DNA of 64,000 nt from Candidatus Kosakonia sp. 282A-S69 (GCF_029433855.1 NZ_JAROAU010000005.1:32001-96000); one strand, 5' to 3'. Positions 28,350 to 38,122 are shown, counted from the stretch's first letter. Numbers and translations: made by a program. The notes: generated by a model from the letters alone, not told the origin.

Positions 28350-29300
28350 ATGCTGAGCGCATTTCAACTGGAAAACAATCGTTTAAGCCGTCTTGAGGCT
28401 GACGAAATCAAACACCTCGCCAGCTCGGTTTGGGTTGATTTAGTCGAGCCGGACGATGATGAACGTACCCGCGTGCAAACGGAATTGGGCCAGAATCTGG
28501 CTACGCGACCTGAACTGGAAGACATCGAAGCCTCGGCGCGTTTTTTCGAAGACGAAGATGGTCTGCACATTCACTCCTTCTTCTTTTATGAAGATGCGGA
28601 GGATCACGCAGGCAACTCAACGGTAGCATTCACCATTCGCGAAGGGCGTCTCTTTACCCTGCGCGAGCGCGAGCTGCCCGCGTTTCGCCTCTACCGTATG
28701 CGCGCCCGCAGCCAGGAGATGGTCGATGGCAACGCCTATGAGCTGCTGCTCGATCTCTTCGAAACCAAAATCGAACAGCTGGCGGATGAGATCGAGAACA
28801 TCTACAGCGATCTGGAAAAGCTCAGCCGCGTCATTATGGAAGGGCAGCAGGGCGATGAGTATGACGAAGCGCTCTCGACGCTTGCGGAGCAGGAAGATAT
28901 CGGCTGGAAAGTGCGTTTGTGTCTGATGGATACCCAGCGCGCGCTGAACTTCCTGGTGCGCAAAGCGCGCTTACCGGCGGGCCAGCTTGAGCAGGCGCGC
29001 GAGATCCTGCGCGATATCGAGTCGCTGCTGCCGCATAACGAATCCCTGTTCCAGAAGGTGAACTTCCTGATGCAGGCGGCGATGGGTTTTATCAATATCG
29101 AGCAGAACCGAATCATCAAGATCTTCTCGGTCGTTTCGGTGGTGTTCCTGCCGCCAACGCTGGTGGCATCAAGCTATGGGATGAACTTTGAGTTTATGCC
29201 CGAGCTGCACTGGAGCTTCGGCTATCCCGGCGCGATTATCTTTATGATCCTCGCCGGCCTTGCTCCCTACCTCTACTTCAAACGCCGTAACTGGCTTTGA
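28350..29300 (+). CDS. corA: Magnesium/cobalt transporter CorA
   Basis: CorA is the homopentameric inner-membrane channel for Mg2+ (also Co2+ and Ni2+). From the ATG at 28350, after TTGGGAG, it has 316 residues, the E. coli and Salmonella length; a frame-open extension upstream has no support. A large cytoplasmic N-terminal funnel is followed by two membrane helices near the C-terminus, with the selectivity motif GMN in [13 protein letters not shown] between them and the basic tail KRRNWL. It is transcribed alone and ends at a bidirectional terminator. Confidence 0.97.
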   Translation: MLSAFQLENNRLSRLEADEIKHLASSVWVDLVEPDDDERTRVQTELGQNLATRPELEDIEASARFFEDEDGLHIHSFFFYEDAEDHAGNSTVAFTIREGRLFTLRERELPAFRLYRMRARSQEMVDGNAYELLLDLFETKIEQLADEIENIYSDLEKLSRVIMEGQQGDEYDEALSTLAEQEDIGWKVRLCLMDTQRALNFLVRKARLPAGQLEQAREILRDIESLLPHNESLFQKVNFLMQAAMGFINIEQNRIIKIFSVVSVVFLPPTLVASSYGMNFEFMPELHWSFGYPGAIIFMILAGLAPYLYFKRRNWL

Positions 29301-29304
29301 CGTC

Positions 29305-29341
29305 ATAAAAAAAGGTTCAGCCTGCGCTGAACCTTTTTTCT
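29305..29341. terminator. Bidirectional terminator between corA and yigF
   Basis: AAAGGTTCAGC at 29311-29321 pairs with GCTGAACCTTT at 29326-29336 around CTGC. A tracts on the left and T tracts on the right let it end transcripts from corA (plus) and yigF (minus). Confidence 0.93.
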
Positions 29342-29734
29342 TTACAGGCCCCAGGTCTGAATGCCTTTAACCTTATATTCGTGATACCAGACATTCGTTC
29401 GCATCATGATAAGCATGGGTACGATAAAGGAGAGGAAAGGGAAACCTATAAGAGCGGCGACTAATAATCCCAGTACGTTCAGCGCAATAGAGGTCAGCGC
29501 TTTCTTCCACAGGCCCAGGATAAAGAGATAAATACAGCCGAAGAAGAGTGCGTAGAAGTTTTGGTTAACTGTTACTTTCTCCCCAAATGTCATTTGCTTA
29601 AACGCTTGTTTCCACGCCGGAGTAGGGCGCCAGAATCCGGGATAACCATTCTTTTCAAAAAATGCGAAACGATACTTCCACTTATCGCTCAGCGATTCAT
29701 CTTTCTGGTAGTCATAGTCGTTGATAGTGCTCAT
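29342..29734 (-). CDS. yigF: DUF2628 inner-membrane protein YigF
   Basis: A 130-residue membrane protein of the DUF2628 family, close in size to E. coli YigF. A hydrophilic N-terminal half (SDKWKYRFAFFEKNGYPG..WKQAFKQMTFGEKVTVN) is followed by two or three hydrophobic segments between about 60 and 112, and a short C-terminal tail. The ribosome site AGGAGAGGAAA stands before the ATG. Function unknown. It lies 31 bp after yigG on the same strand and probably shares its transcript. Confidence 0.88.
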   Translation of the reverse strand: MSTINDYDYQKDESLSDKWKYRFAFFEKNGYPGFWRPTPAWKQAFKQMTFGEKVTVNQNFYALFFGCIYLFILGLWKKALTSIALNVLGLLVAALIGFPFLSFIVPMLIMMRTNVWYHEYKVKGIQTWGL

Positions 29735-29765
29735 TTTCCTCTCCTGAAAAACCCTGTCTTTTAAA

Positions 29766-30152
29766 CTAATTAGCTGTTTTTACTTCCGTTGGCGCGAACA
29801 TAAGCATAAAAAATACCAGGCCGTCGAACCAAATATAGATCTGAGCGCCAAGCAGCAGATATTCATCATCCAGCACGAAACCGGCCGCCGAGACCACTGG
29901 CGAAATGAGATAAACCAGGATCGACAGAATGACAACATAACGCCCCTTTAATCCACTATCCCGGCAGCGCTGCGCATTGATATTGATTTTTACCCATGTG
30001 TAAACCAGCAGGCAGAGCAGTGGCAGTATGGGAAGCTTCGCCACGCTAACCATGGCAATTAAAAAAAGAATATGCAGAAGCATAAAAATAAGGAAATAGG
30101 GCTTACGCGCGAGGCATGCCTTGCCTGTTGGCCAAAAAATCCTGCGGATCAT
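29766..30152 (-). CDS. yigG: Small inner-membrane protein YigG
   Basis: A membrane protein of 128 residues from the ATG at 30152, close to the 126 of E. coli YigG. The frame stays open to a GTG at 30242, which would add 30 residues and has no good ribosome site, so I prefer the inner start. Three to four hydrophobic segments surround the motif AQRCRDSGLKGRY, which resembles the loop of DUF805 membrane proteins. Function unknown. Sequence conservation with E. coli was judged from memory of size and position, so the symbol rests mainly on synteny between yigF and rarD. Confidence 0.75.
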   Translation of the reverse strand: MIRRIFWPTGKACLARKPYFLIFMLLHILFLIAMVSVAKLPILPLLCLLVYTWVKININAQRCRDSGLKGRYVVILSILVYLISPVVSAAGFVLDDEYLLLGAQIYIWFDGLVFFMLMFAPTEVKTAN

Positions 30153-30300
30153 TTTTCCGGGTCGTCCTGAATAGCGTAATAATAAAGCGGCGAACATACC
30201 ATTCAGCAGATTAATATGCGATGCGGTGATCGAATAACCCACGAATATTTGTAGGTGGCGAGCGAAGAGTTCGCCCGCCTGATTTGTTCCCTAAATGGAA

Positions 30301-31197
30301 TTAGGGTGTTTTACGCAACGCACGCTGGGTATAGAGGGCATCCATTACGAAGATCGCCAGCGCCACCCAGATAAAACCAAAGGTCACCATCTTATCCGCG
30401 CCGGGATGCTCGCCGTAAAAGGTCACCGCCAGCAGGAACATCAGCGTCGGGCCGATGTACTGGAAGAAACCGAGCGTTGAGAGGCGCAGACGCGTTGCCG
30501 CCCCGGTAAAGCAGAGCAGCGGCACCGTGGTGATCACCCCTGCCGCCATCAGCAGTAGATTGAGCGACAGGCTGTTTTGCGACATATGGCTGGTCGGGCT
30601 ATCGGTAATGCCGAATAGCCAGATGGCCGCCACTGGCAGTAACCATAAGGTCTCTATCAGCATGCCGGTTTGCGCCTCAACGGCAATTTTCTTTCGCAGC
30701 AGGCCGTAGAAGGCGAAGCTAAAGGCCAGGCCGAGGGCAATCACCGGCAGCGAGCCAAAAGTCCAGAGCTGCACCAGTACGCCCAGCGCGGCGAGGATCA
30801 CCGCCAGCCACTGCATGCGGCGGAAACGCTCACCCAGGAAAAGCATCCCCAGCAGAATATTCACCAGCGGGTTAATAAAGTAGCCGAGGCTCGCTTCCAG
30901 CAAATGGTTATGGTTGACCGCCCAGATAAAGAGCAGCCAGTTGCCCCCCACCAGCACCGCCGAGACCGCCAGCAGTAAAATCTTCTTCGGTGTTTGCAGC
31001 AGCGCTTTCACGCTCTTCCACTGACGGCTTACGCTTATCAGCGCCAGCATAAAAAAGAAGGACCAGATGACGCGGTGAGTGAGGATCTCATCGGCGGGAA
31101 CATACCAGATTACTTTGAAATAGGCGGGCGCAATACCCCAGATAAAATAAGCGGCGAGCGCAAGTAACACGCCAAGCCGCGTCTGCTTTGCATCCAT
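30301..31197 (-). CDS. rarD: EamA-family transporter RarD
   Basis: RarD is a ten-helix drug/metabolite transporter superfamily member, first noted for a chloramphenicol-sensitivity effect; its substrate is not known. From MDAKQTRLGVLLALAAYFIW at 31197 it has 298 residues, the E. coli size. The frame is open further to 31470, but that part is antisense to no membrane protein start and overlaps yigI, so the extension is rejected. Two EamA repeats are visible (about 8-145 and 150-290). It lies downstream of yigI on the same strand, 55 bp apart. Confidence 0.95.
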   Translation of the reverse strand: MDAKQTRLGVLLALAAYFIWGIAPAYFKVIWYVPADEILTHRVIWSFFFMLALISVSRQWKSVKALLQTPKKILLLAVSAVLVGGNWLLFIWAVNHNHLLEASLGYFINPLVNILLGMLFLGERFRRMQWLAVILAALGVLVQLWTFGSLPVIALGLAFSFAFYGLLRKKIAVEAQTGMLIETLWLLPVAAIWLFGITDSPTSHMSQNSLSLNLLLMAAGVITTVPLLCFTGAATRLRLSTLGFFQYIGPTLMFLLAVTFYGEHPGADKMVTFGFIWVALAIFVMDALYTQRALRKTP

Positions 31198-31252
31198 CAG
31201 AAAGACTCGTTGCGAAAATGTAACCGCATGGTACCCGATTTCGCAGGCCTGC

Positions 31253-31720
31253 TCACCCCACCATATAGGTAGCGGTCGCGCTGGCGATATGCACCTGCTC
31301 CTCGTTATGCAGCTCCACGCGCGCAACGGCGACCTTATTGCCGGCGCGCAGCAAACTGCTGCTGGCAGTAAAGCGCGTGCCGCGTCCCGGGCGCAGATAA
31401 TCGACACGTAAATCGATCGTTCCCATACGCGCCAGTCGCTGGCGAAGCTCCTCTTCGCTGATGGTTTCATGGCGGGTCAGGGTGCTGCCGACGCACACCA
31501 GGCCTGCGGCGACATCCAGCGCGGAAGCAATCACGCCACCATGCAGAATGCTTTGCGCCCAGTTACCGACCATCATCGGCTGGTTAGTGAAATGGAGTTC
31601 TGCGAATGCTTTTTCATAGCGCCCCAACTCAAGGCCTAACGCACGGTTGTATGGCATGTGATAGACAAAAATTTCGCCCACCATTTGCAGAGCCTGATCG
31701 GCGGTAAGAACGGCTGACAT
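31253..31720 (-). CDS. yigI: Hotdog-fold thioesterase YigI
   Basis: A 155-residue protein of the PaaI/4HBT hotdog thioesterase family. In E. coli YigI acts as a medium- and long-chain acyl-CoA thioesterase. The helix-start motif [16 protein letters not shown] (about 60-75) carries the conserved active-site region of the family, and VDYLRPGRG (about 105) is the second strand motif. It is divergent from pldA, with 159 bp between. The family call is secure; the cellular role is less certain. Confidence 0.9.
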   Translation of the reverse strand: MSAVLTADQALQMVGEIFVYHMPYNRALGLELGRYEKAFAELHFTNQPMMVGNWAQSILHGGVIASALDVAAGLVCVGSTLTRHETISEEELRQRLARMGTIDLRVDYLRPGRGTRFTASSSLLRAGNKVAVARVELHNEEQVHIASATATYMVG

Positions 31721-31879
31721 ATCAATCTGATCCGATGAGTTAATGGAGTGTTAATTTTATGCTCAATGTTTGTTGATTGCTACTTTAAGAGCGATAGACG
31801 AGCAGCGGCGCAGGAAATATGTAGAATACGTGCGGATAAGACTATTAACTAACTCAACAATAATTCGGAGCTTAAACCG

Positions 31880-32749
31880 ATGCGCACCTGGCCGGGGTAT
31901 ATTTTCGCAGTGCTGGCACTGCCGTTCATGGCACTCGCACAAGAAGCAACCATCAAAGAAGTTCATGATGCGCCCGCCGTGCGCGGTAGCATCATCGCGA
32001 ATATGTTGCAGGAGCATGATAATCCCTTCACGCTCTATCCGTATGAATCCAACTACGTGATCTATACCGATACCAGCGATCTGAATAAGGAAGCGATCCG
32101 CTCCTACAACTGGGCTGACAACGCGCGTAAAGATGAAGTGAAGTTCCAGATAAGCCTGGCCTTCCCTTTCTGGCGCGGCATCCTGGGGCCAAACTCGGTA
32201 TTAGGCGGCTCCTATACGCAAAAATCCTGGTGGCAGCTCTCCAACAGCGGCGAGTCTTCTCCCTTCCGTGAAACCAACTATGAACCGCAGCTGTTCCTCG
32301 GTTTCGCCACGGATTACAAATTTGCAGGCTGGACGCTGCGCGACATCGAGGTTGGTTTTAACCATGACTCAAACGGCCGCTCCGATCCGACCTCGCGCAG
32401 CTGGAACCGCGCTTACACCCGCTTGATGGCGCAAAACGGTAACTGGATGGTGGAAGTGAAGCCCTGGTATGTCGTAGGCTCGACCGATGACAACCCGGAT
32501 ATCACCAAATATATGGGTTACTACCAGCTGAAAATCGGTTACGAAATTGGTGATGCGATCCTCAGCGCGAAAGGGCAGTACAACTGGAATACCGGCTACG
32601 GCGGCGCAGAGATCGGCCTGAGCTACCCGGTGACCAAACACGTTCGCCTCTATACTCAGGTGTATAGCGGCTATGGCGAATCGCTGATTGATTATAATTT
32701 CAATCAGACCCGCTTCGGCGTGGGCGTGATGCTCAACGATCTGTTTTAA
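31880..32749 (+). CDS. pldA: Outer-membrane phospholipase A PldA
   Basis: PldA (OMPLA) is a calcium-dependent beta-barrel phospholipase of the outer membrane that degrades mislocalised phospholipids and helps sense membrane asymmetry. The 289 residues match E. coli. A signal peptide, MRTWPGYIFAVLALPFMALA, ends before QEAT. The catalytic residues lie in the block FNHDSNGRSDPTSRSWNR: His and Ser in HDSNGRS and Asn in SWNR. Twelve amphipathic strands end in NDLF, with the terminal phenylalanine typical of barrel proteins. An intrinsic terminator follows. Confidence 0.97.
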   Translation: MRTWPGYIFAVLALPFMALAQEATIKEVHDAPAVRGSIIANMLQEHDNPFTLYPYESNYVIYTDTSDLNKEAIRSYNWADNARKDEVKFQISLAFPFWRGILGPNSVLGGSYTQKSWWQLSNSGESSPFRETNYEPQLFLGFATDYKFAGWTLRDIEVGFNHDSNGRSDPTSRSWNRAYTRLMAQNGNWMVEVKPWYVVGSTDDNPDITKYMGYYQLKIGYEIGDAILSAKGQYNWNTGYGGAEIGLSYPVTKHVRLYTQVYSGYGESLIDYNFNQTRFGVGVMLNDLF

Positions 32750-32767
32750 GGCATTGCAGTTTCAGTC

Positions 32768-32798
32768 ACAGGCGCTGAAAATAGCGCCTGTTTTTATT
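32768..32798 (+). terminator. Intrinsic terminator after pldA
   Basis: ACAGGCGCT at 32768-32776 pairs with AGCGCCTGT at 32783-32791 around GAAAAT, followed by TTTTATTT. It lies only 20 bp before the recQ start, so recQ needs read-through or its own promoter inside or just before this region. Confidence 0.9.
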
Positions 32799-32817
32799 TC
32801 AGGCAAATGGGGTCAAT

Positions 32818-34644
32818 GTGGCGCAGGCGGAAGTATTGAATCAGGAATCGCTGGCTAAACAGGTTTTACAAGAGACCTTTGGCTACCAGCAGTTCCGCCC
32901 TGGCCAACAGGATATTATCGACACCGTGCTTAGCGGTCGCGACTGCCTGGTGGTGATGCCGACCGGCGGCGGCAAATCGCTCTGCTATCAGATCCCGGCG
33001 CTGGTGCTGGAAGGGCTGACGGTGGTGGTCTCGCCGCTTATCTCGCTGATGAAAGACCAGGTCGACCAGCTGCTCGCCAACGGCGTCGCGGCGGCCTGTC
33101 TCAACTCAACGCAGAGCCGCGAGCAGCAGCTTGAGGTGGTAAACGGCTGTCGCAGCGGGCAGATCCGTCTGCTCTATATCGCGCCTGAACGCCTGATGCT
33201 CGACAACTTCCTTGACCAGCTGCGCCAGTGGAACACGGTGCTTATCGCCGTCGACGAAGCGCACTGTATCTCCCAGTGGGGACACGATTTCCGCCCGGAG
33301 TACGCCGCGCTCGGCCAGCTGCGCCAGATGCTCCCCTCCGTGCCTTTTATGGCGCTTACCGCGACCGCCGATGACACCACGCGGCGCGATATTGAACGCC
33401 TGCTCGGCCTTAACGATCCGCTGATTCAGGTCAGCAGTTTCGACCGCCCGAACATCCGCTACATGCTGATGGAGAAGTTCAAGCCACTCGACCAGCTGCT
33501 GCGCTATGTGCAGGAGCAGCGGGGCAAATGCGGCATCATCTACTGCAACAGCCGGGCGAAAGTCGAAGATACCGCCGCGCGCTTACAGGGCCGGGGTTTC
33601 AGCGCCGCGCCTTATCACGCCGGGCTGGAGAACGAGGTTCGCGCGCGTGTGCAGGAGCAGTTCCAGCGCGATGACCTGCAAATCGTCGTCGCCACCGTCG
33701 CCTTCGGTATGGGGATTAACAAACCCAACGTGCGCTTTGTGGTGCACTTCGACATTCCGCGCAATATCGAATCCTACTATCAGGAGACCGGTCGCGCCGG
33801 GCGCGATGGCCTGCCCGCAGAAGCGATGCTGTTTTACGATCCGGCGGATATGGCGTGGCTGCGCCGCTGCCTCGAAGAGAAGCCCGCCGGGCCATTGCAG
33901 GATATTGAACGTCATAAGCTCAATGCGATGGGTGCCTTTGCCGAAGCGCAAACCTGTCGTCGCCTGGTGCTGCTCAACTACTTTGGCGAAGGGCGTCACG
34001 CGGCGTGCGGTAACTGCGATATCTGCCTCGATCCGCCGCGTCAATATGATGGTTTGCAGGATGCGCAGAAAGCGCTCTCTGCCATCTATCGCGTTAACCA
34101 GCGTTTCGGCATGGGCTATGTGGTTGAAGTGCTGCGCGGCGCGAATAACCAGCGTATCCGCGAGATGGGCCATGACAAGCTGCCGGTCTACGGCATTGGG
34201 CGCGAGCAGAGCCACGAACACTGGGTAAGCGTGATTCGCCAGCTGATCCACTTAGGCTTCGCGATGCAAAATATTGCCCAGCACTCGGCGCTACAGCTGA
34301 CAGAAGCGGCGCGTCCGGTTCTGCGCGGCGAGGTGCCACTGATGCTGGCGGTGCCGCGCATGGTGACGCTGAAGCCGAAAGTGATGCAGAAGGCGGCGGT
34401 CGGCAATTACGATCGCAAGCTGTTTGCCAAACTGCGTAAGCTGCGTAAAGCGATTGCCGACGAAGAGAATATTCCGCCGTACGTGGTATTTAACGATGCC
34501 ACGCTGATTGAGATGGCGGAGCAGATGCCGCTTTCGCCCGGTGAAATGCTCAGCGTCAACGGCGTCGGCACGCGCAAACTGGAGCGTTTCGGTCAGGAGT
34601 TTATGGCGCTGATCCGCGCCCATGTCGATGGCGATGAAGAGTAG
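32818..34644 (+). CDS. recQ: ATP-dependent DNA helicase RecQ
   Basis: RecQ is a superfamily 2 3'-5' helicase that starts RecF-pathway recombination and suppresses illegitimate recombination. It has 608 residues; E. coli has 609. Motifs run in order: RPGQ motif 0, Walker A TGGGKS near 50, DEAH in [21 protein letters not shown] coupling in [12 protein letters not shown], the four zinc cysteines (CR..CGNCDIC near 380-400), winged helix, and the HRDC domain at the end. The start is GTG at 32818, as in E. coli. A second start in another frame (ATG at 32816) overlaps it. Confidence 0.97.
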   Translation: MAQAEVLNQESLAKQVLQETFGYQQFRPGQQDIIDTVLSGRDCLVVMPTGGGKSLCYQIPALVLEGLTVVVSPLISLMKDQVDQLLANGVAAACLNSTQSREQQLEVVNGCRSGQIRLLYIAPERLMLDNFLDQLRQWNTVLIAVDEAHCISQWGHDFRPEYAALGQLRQMLPSVPFMALTATADDTTRRDIERLLGLNDPLIQVSSFDRPNIRYMLMEKFKPLDQLLRYVQEQRGKCGIIYCNSRAKVEDTAARLQGRGFSAAPYHAGLENEVRARVQEQFQRDDLQIVVATVAFGMGINKPNVRFVVHFDIPRNIESYYQETGRAGRDGLPAEAMLFYDPADMAWLRRCLEEKPAGPLQDIERHKLNAMGAFAEAQTCRRLVLLNYFGEGRHAACGNCDICLDPPRQYDGLQDAQKALSAIYRVNQRFGMGYVVEVLRGANNQRIREMGHDKLPVYGIGREQSHEHWVSVIRQLIHLGFAMQNIAQHSALQLTEAARPVLRGEVPLMLAVPRMVTLKPKVMQKAAVGNYDRKLFAKLRKLRKAIADEENIPPYVVFNDATLIEMAEQMPLSPGEMLSVNGVGTRKLERFGQEFMALIRAHVDGDEE

Positions 34645-34704
34645 TCAGCCTGCGGGAAAAGTGTCAGGATAGACCTTCACTGAATCTTTTATCGCGAGTT
34701 CGTT

Positions 34705-35325
34705 ATGTTAATGCTCTTTCTCACCGTGGCGCTGGTGCATTTCGTTGCGCTGATGAGCCCCGGTCCTGATTTCTTCTTCGTCTCTCAAACTGCCGTCAGC
34801 CGCTCGCGCAAAGAAGCGATGCTGGGCGTGCTCGGCATCACCGCTGGCGTGATGGTGTGGGCAGCGGTCGCACTGCTTGGCCTTAACCTGATCCTCGCGA
34901 AAATGGCGTGGCTGCATACCATCATTATGGTCGGCGGCGGGCTCTATCTCTGCTGGATGGGTTACCAGATGCTGCGCGGCGCGCTGAAGAAAGAGGTGGT
35001 GAGCAGCGATGAGCCGCAGGTTGAGCTGGCCGCGGGCGGCCGCAGCTTTGTCAAAGGCTTGCTGACCAACCTCGCAAATCCGAAAGCCATTATTTACTTC
35101 GGGTCTGTCTTCTCGCTGTTTGTCGGCGACAGCGTCGGCGCTAACGCGCGCTGGGGGATCTTTATGCTGATTGCGTTAGAGACATTCGCCTGGTTTGCGC
35201 TGGTCGCCAGCGTCTTCGCGCTGCCGCAAATCCGTCGCGGCTATCAGCGAATGGCGAAGTGGATCGATGGCGTCGCCGGCGCGCTCTTTGCCGGGTTTGG
35301 CATCCATCTGATCATCTCCCGCTAA
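34705..35325 (+). CDS. rhtC: Threonine efflux protein RhtC
   Basis: RhtC is a LysE/RhtB-family exporter with six membrane segments that pumps threonine out of the cell. It has 206 residues, as in E. coli. The family signature SPGPDFFFV near 18-26 and NPKAIIYFGSVF near 130 are intact. It faces rhtB, to which it is paralogous, across a REP array that probably serves both 3' ends. Confidence 0.95.
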   Translation: MLMLFLTVALVHFVALMSPGPDFFFVSQTAVSRSRKEAMLGVLGITAGVMVWAAVALLGLNLILAKMAWLHTIIMVGGGLYLCWMGYQMLRGALKKEVVSSDEPQVELAAGGRSFVKGLLTNLANPKAIIYFGSVFSLFVGDSVGANARWGIFMLIALETFAWFALVASVFALPQIRRGYQRMAKWIDGVAGALFAGFGIHLIISR

Positions 35326-35331
35326 TGCCGG

Positions 35332-35537
35332 TTTGCCGGATGGCGCTTGCGCTTATCCGGCCTACAAAGGTCACTACCTGGTTTTGCATATGCCGGATGG
35401 CGCTTACGCTTATCCGGCCGACAAAGGTCACTACCTGGTTTTGCATATGCCGGATGGCGCTTGCGCTTATCCGGCCGACAAAGGTCACTACCTGGTTTTG
35501 CGTAGGCCGGATAAGGCGCAGCCGCCATCCGGCAAAC
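35332..35537. repeat. BIME: three tandem 57-bp REP units plus one inverted REP
   Basis: Three near-identical direct repeats start at 35335, 35392 and 35449, period 57 bp. Each holds the REP palindrome GCCGGATGGCGCTTGCGCTTATCCGGC and the linker TACAAAGGTCACTACCTGGT (GACAAAGG in units 2 and 3). The units differ from one another at only a few positions. A fourth REP in the opposite orientation follows at about 35503-35536 (AGGCCGGATAAGGCGCAGCCGCCATCCGGC). It lies between the convergent rhtC and rhtB genes. REP elements fold into stable hairpins and can protect mRNA 3' ends, bind gyrase or IHF, or serve RayT-type transposases. Confidence 0.95.
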
Positions 35538-35546
35538 AGACCGCAC

Positions 35547-36167
35547 TCAGGCGTGTCTTGCCGACGCCAGCAGCGCCCCTACCAGCATAAACAGTGATCC
35601 AAATACTTTATTCAACGCCTTCATCTGATGCGGGCCCTTAATCCACCCCGCAATGCGCCGCGCCAGCGTGGCATAACCAATCATCACAATGATATCGACG
35701 ACGATGGTTGTTGCGCCAAGCACGACATACTGCATCACCTGCGGCTGATTAGGCGCGATAAATTGCGGGAAGAGGGCGGCGAGAAACACGATGCTCTTCG
35801 GGTTGGTAAGATTGACAAACACCGCGCGTTTAAACAGCCGCCCGCGTGATTGCGTCTGCGCCAGGGTATGGAGATCGAGCGCGCCTGCGGCACGCCACTG
35901 CTGAATACCGAGCCACACCAGATAGGCCGCACCCGCCCACTTCAGCACCTCAAACGCCAGCACCGAGCGGGAAAAAAGCGTACCCAGACCAATACCAACC
36001 AACACAATATGGATCCCCAGCCCGGTCTGCAAACCGGCAATTGAGGCCGCCGCACCGCGATAGCCGTGGCTAATGGAGGTGGTCATGGTATTGATCGCCC
36101 CGGAGCCGGGGGAGAGACTTAAAATTAACGATGTCAGCAGGTAGGCGAACCACCACTCGAAAGTCAT
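35547..36167 (-). CDS. rhtB: Homoserine/homoserine lactone efflux protein RhtB
   Basis: RhtB exports homoserine and its lactone. It has 206 residues, the E. coli length, and the LysE-family signature [22 protein letters not shown] near 18-40; [20 protein letters not shown] follows near 115. About six membrane segments are present. It is divergent from pldB and convergent with rhtC. The closest paralogue, rhtC, lies next to it, so the pair probably stems from an old duplication. Confidence 0.96.
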   Translation of the reverse strand: MTFEWWFAYLLTSLILSLSPGSGAINTMTTSISHGYRGAAASIAGLQTGLGIHIVLVGIGLGTLFSRSVLAFEVLKWAGAAYLVWLGIQQWRAAGALDLHTLAQTQSRGRLFKRAVFVNLTNPKSIVFLAALFPQFIAPNQPQVMQYVVLGATTIVVDIIVMIGYATLARRIAGWIKGPHQMKALNKVFGSLFMLVGALLASARHA

Positions 36168-36276
36168 GAGGAATTCCCTGGTTGTCGGTTTTTATGCCAC
36201 AATACGCCATTGTCTGTGGAATTTGCTATTGGTCACAAAAAAACGATTTTACATGGCTAAAAGGGGCAAAATCCCG

Positions 36277-37269
36277 ATGTTTCGGCAAAAAAAGGCGTGG
36301 GAAAGCAGAGAAAAAGCGTTCGCCGCATTCACCATGGGTCCGTTAATGGACTTCTGGCGATCGCGTGAGGAAGACGTGTTTACCGGCGTGGACGAGGTGC
36401 CGGTCAGTTTTGTTCGTTTTCGCGCGCAGAGTAACGATCGGGTGATCGTGATCTGCCCTGGTCGTATCGAAAGCTACGTAAAGTATGCCGAACTGGCCTA
36501 TGACCTGTTCCACCTTGGTTATGACGTGCTGATTATTGATCACCGCGGTCAGGGGCGTTCCGGGCGCATGCTGCCCGACGCGCATCGCGGTCATGTGGTC
36601 AAATTCAGCGACTATGTCGAAGATTTAGCCGCCTTCTGGGAGCAGGAAGTAGCCAGCGGGCCGTGGCGCAAACGCTATATTCTGGCGCACTCAATGGGCG
36701 GGGCGATCTCGACGCTCTTTTTACAACGCTATCCCCACGCCTGCGACGCTATCGCGCTCTGCGCGCCGATGTTCGGCATTATCATTCACTTGCCGGATTG
36801 GGTGGTGCGTCCGCTGCTGGAGTGGGCAGAGAGCTACCCGAGCATCCGCGATGGCTACGCCATCGGTACCGGCAGCTGGCGTCCGCTGCCCTTCGCCATT
36901 AACGTGCTGACCCACAGCCGCGAGCGCTACCGCCGTAACGTCCGCTTCTACGCTGATGAGCCGACCCTGCGCGTCGGCGGCCCAACCTGGCACTGGGTGC
37001 GCGAAGGCATTCTTGCGGGTGAGCAGGCGCTGGCAGGAGTGGAAAAAGACGCCACGCCAACACTTCTTATTCAGGCAGAAGAGGAGCATGTGGTCGATAA
37101 CCGCATGCATCAGCGCTTCTGCGAACGCCGCGCCGCCGCCGGTCACCCCTGCGAAGGGGGAAAACCGCTGGTCATCGACGGCGCGTACCATGAGATCCTT
37201 TTTGAAAAGGACGCCATGCGCTCAGTCGCGCTCAACGCCATCGTCGATTTTTTCGATCGATATAACTGA
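36277..37269 (+). CDS. pldB: Lysophospholipase L2 PldB
   Basis: PldB is an inner-membrane-associated alpha/beta hydrolase that removes the fatty acid from lysophospholipids. From the ATG at 36277 (MFRQKKAWESREKAFAAFTM), after AAGGGG, it has 330 residues; E. coli has 340 because of a longer tail. The nucleophile serine lies in LAHSMGGAIST near 135, and the DHRGQGRSGR motif precedes it. The frame is open to 36166, but that start lies at the rhtB start with no ribosome site and is rejected. Followed closely by yigL. Confidence 0.94.
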   Translation: MFRQKKAWESREKAFAAFTMGPLMDFWRSREEDVFTGVDEVPVSFVRFRAQSNDRVIVICPGRIESYVKYAELAYDLFHLGYDVLIIDHRGQGRSGRMLPDAHRGHVVKFSDYVEDLAAFWEQEVASGPWRKRYILAHSMGGAISTLFLQRYPHACDAIALCAPMFGIIIHLPDWVVRPLLEWAESYPSIRDGYAIGTGSWRPLPFAINVLTHSRERYRRNVRFYADEPTLRVGGPTWHWVREGILAGEQALAGVEKDATPTLLIQAEEEHVVDNRMHQRFCERRAAAGHPCEGGKPLVIDGAYHEILFEKDAMRSVALNAIVDFFDRYN

Positions 37270-37294
37270 TGATTTATTGAGGTTAAATTTTCTT

Positions 37295-38101
37295 ATGTAC
37301 CAGGTTGTTGCCTCTGATTTAGACGGTACGCTGCTCTCTCCTGACCACACACTGTCGCCTTTCGCCAAAGAGACGTTAAAACTGCTGACCGCGCGCGGCG
37401 TGAACTTTGTCTTCGCCACCGGCCGCCACCACGTCGACGTTGGGCAGATCCGCGATAATTTAGATATCAAAGCCTACATGATCACCTCCAACGGCGCGCG
37501 CGTGCACGACACCGATGGAAACCTGGTCTTCACCCATAACCTGGATCGCGATATCGCCGCCGATCTCTTCGGCATGATGCATAACGAGCCGGAGATCATC
37601 ACCAATGTCTACCGCGACGATGAGTGGTTTATGAACCGCCACCGTCCGGATGAGATGCGCTTCTTCAAAGAGGCGGTGTTTAAATATGCCATCTACGAAC
37701 CGGGTTTACTGGAGCCAGAGGGCATCAGCAAAGTCTTCTTCTCCTGTGACAACCATGAAAAGCTGCTGCCGCTGGAACAGGCAATCAACGCCCGCTGGGG
37801 CGACCGCGTCAACGTCAGCTTCTCCACCTTAACCTGCCTGGAAGTGATGGCGGGTGGCGTTTCGAAAGGCCATGCGCTGGAGGCGGTTTCGCACGCGCTG
37901 GGTTACAGCCTGAAAAACTGCATCGCCTTTGGCGACGGCATGAACGATGCCGAAATGCTGTCGATGGCGGGGAAAGGCTGCATTATGGCAAATGCCCACC
38001 AGCGCCTGAAACAACTCCATCCGGAGCTGGAGGTGATTGGCACCAACGCCGACAACGCTGTGCCAAAATACCTGCGCAAGCTCTACCTTGGCGAAGATTG
38101 A
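37295..38101 (+). CDS. yigL: HAD-family pyridoxal phosphate phosphatase YigL
   Basis: A 268-residue phosphatase of the Cof-type HAD subfamily; E. coli YigL acts on pyridoxal 5'-phosphate and sugar phosphates. HAD motif I DLDGTLLS lies at 8-15, motif II TSNGA near 66, the lysine of motif III in GGVSKGHAL near 193, and motif IV GDGMNDAEML near 215. The start MYQVVASDLDG at 37295 is chosen by homology; the longer open frame upstream lies within pldB. It is 25 bp after pldB and probably in the same operon. Confidence 0.95.
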   Translation: MYQVVASDLDGTLLSPDHTLSPFAKETLKLLTARGVNFVFATGRHHVDVGQIRDNLDIKAYMITSNGARVHDTDGNLVFTHNLDRDIAADLFGMMHNEPEIITNVYRDDEWFMNRHRPDEMRFFKEAVFKYAIYEPGLLEPEGISKVFFSCDNHEKLLPLEQAINARWGDRVNVSFSTLTCLEVMAGGVSKGHALEAVSHALGYSLKNCIAFGDGMNDAEMLSMAGKGCIMANAHQRLKQLHPELEVIGTNADNAVPKYLRKLYLGED

Positions 38102-38122
38102 CGACTGTTCGCAAAATAAACA

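Noticed and set aside
30301..31470. Long rarD frame with 91 extra N-terminal residues
   Set aside because: The extension is rich in Arg/Cys/Ser, overlaps yigI, and does not occur in E. coli RarD, which starts MDAKQTR as at 31197.
35333..35590. An 85-residue frame of 19-residue repeats (MPDGA-AYPA-KGHYLVLH) and its minus-strand partner, resembling a repeat protein
   Set aside because: It is read through the REP array, whose 57-bp period is a multiple of three. It has no ribosome site, and both strands show such frames, so it is a product of the DNA repeat.
36166..36276. N-terminal extension of pldB
   Set aside because: No ribosome site; it overlaps the rhtB start region, and the homologous start MF..K.WE.RE lies at 36277 after AAGGGG.
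36956..37294. N-terminal extension of yigL by 113 residues
   Set aside because: It is an alternate frame within pldB; HAD proteins of this type start just before DLDGT, as at 37295.
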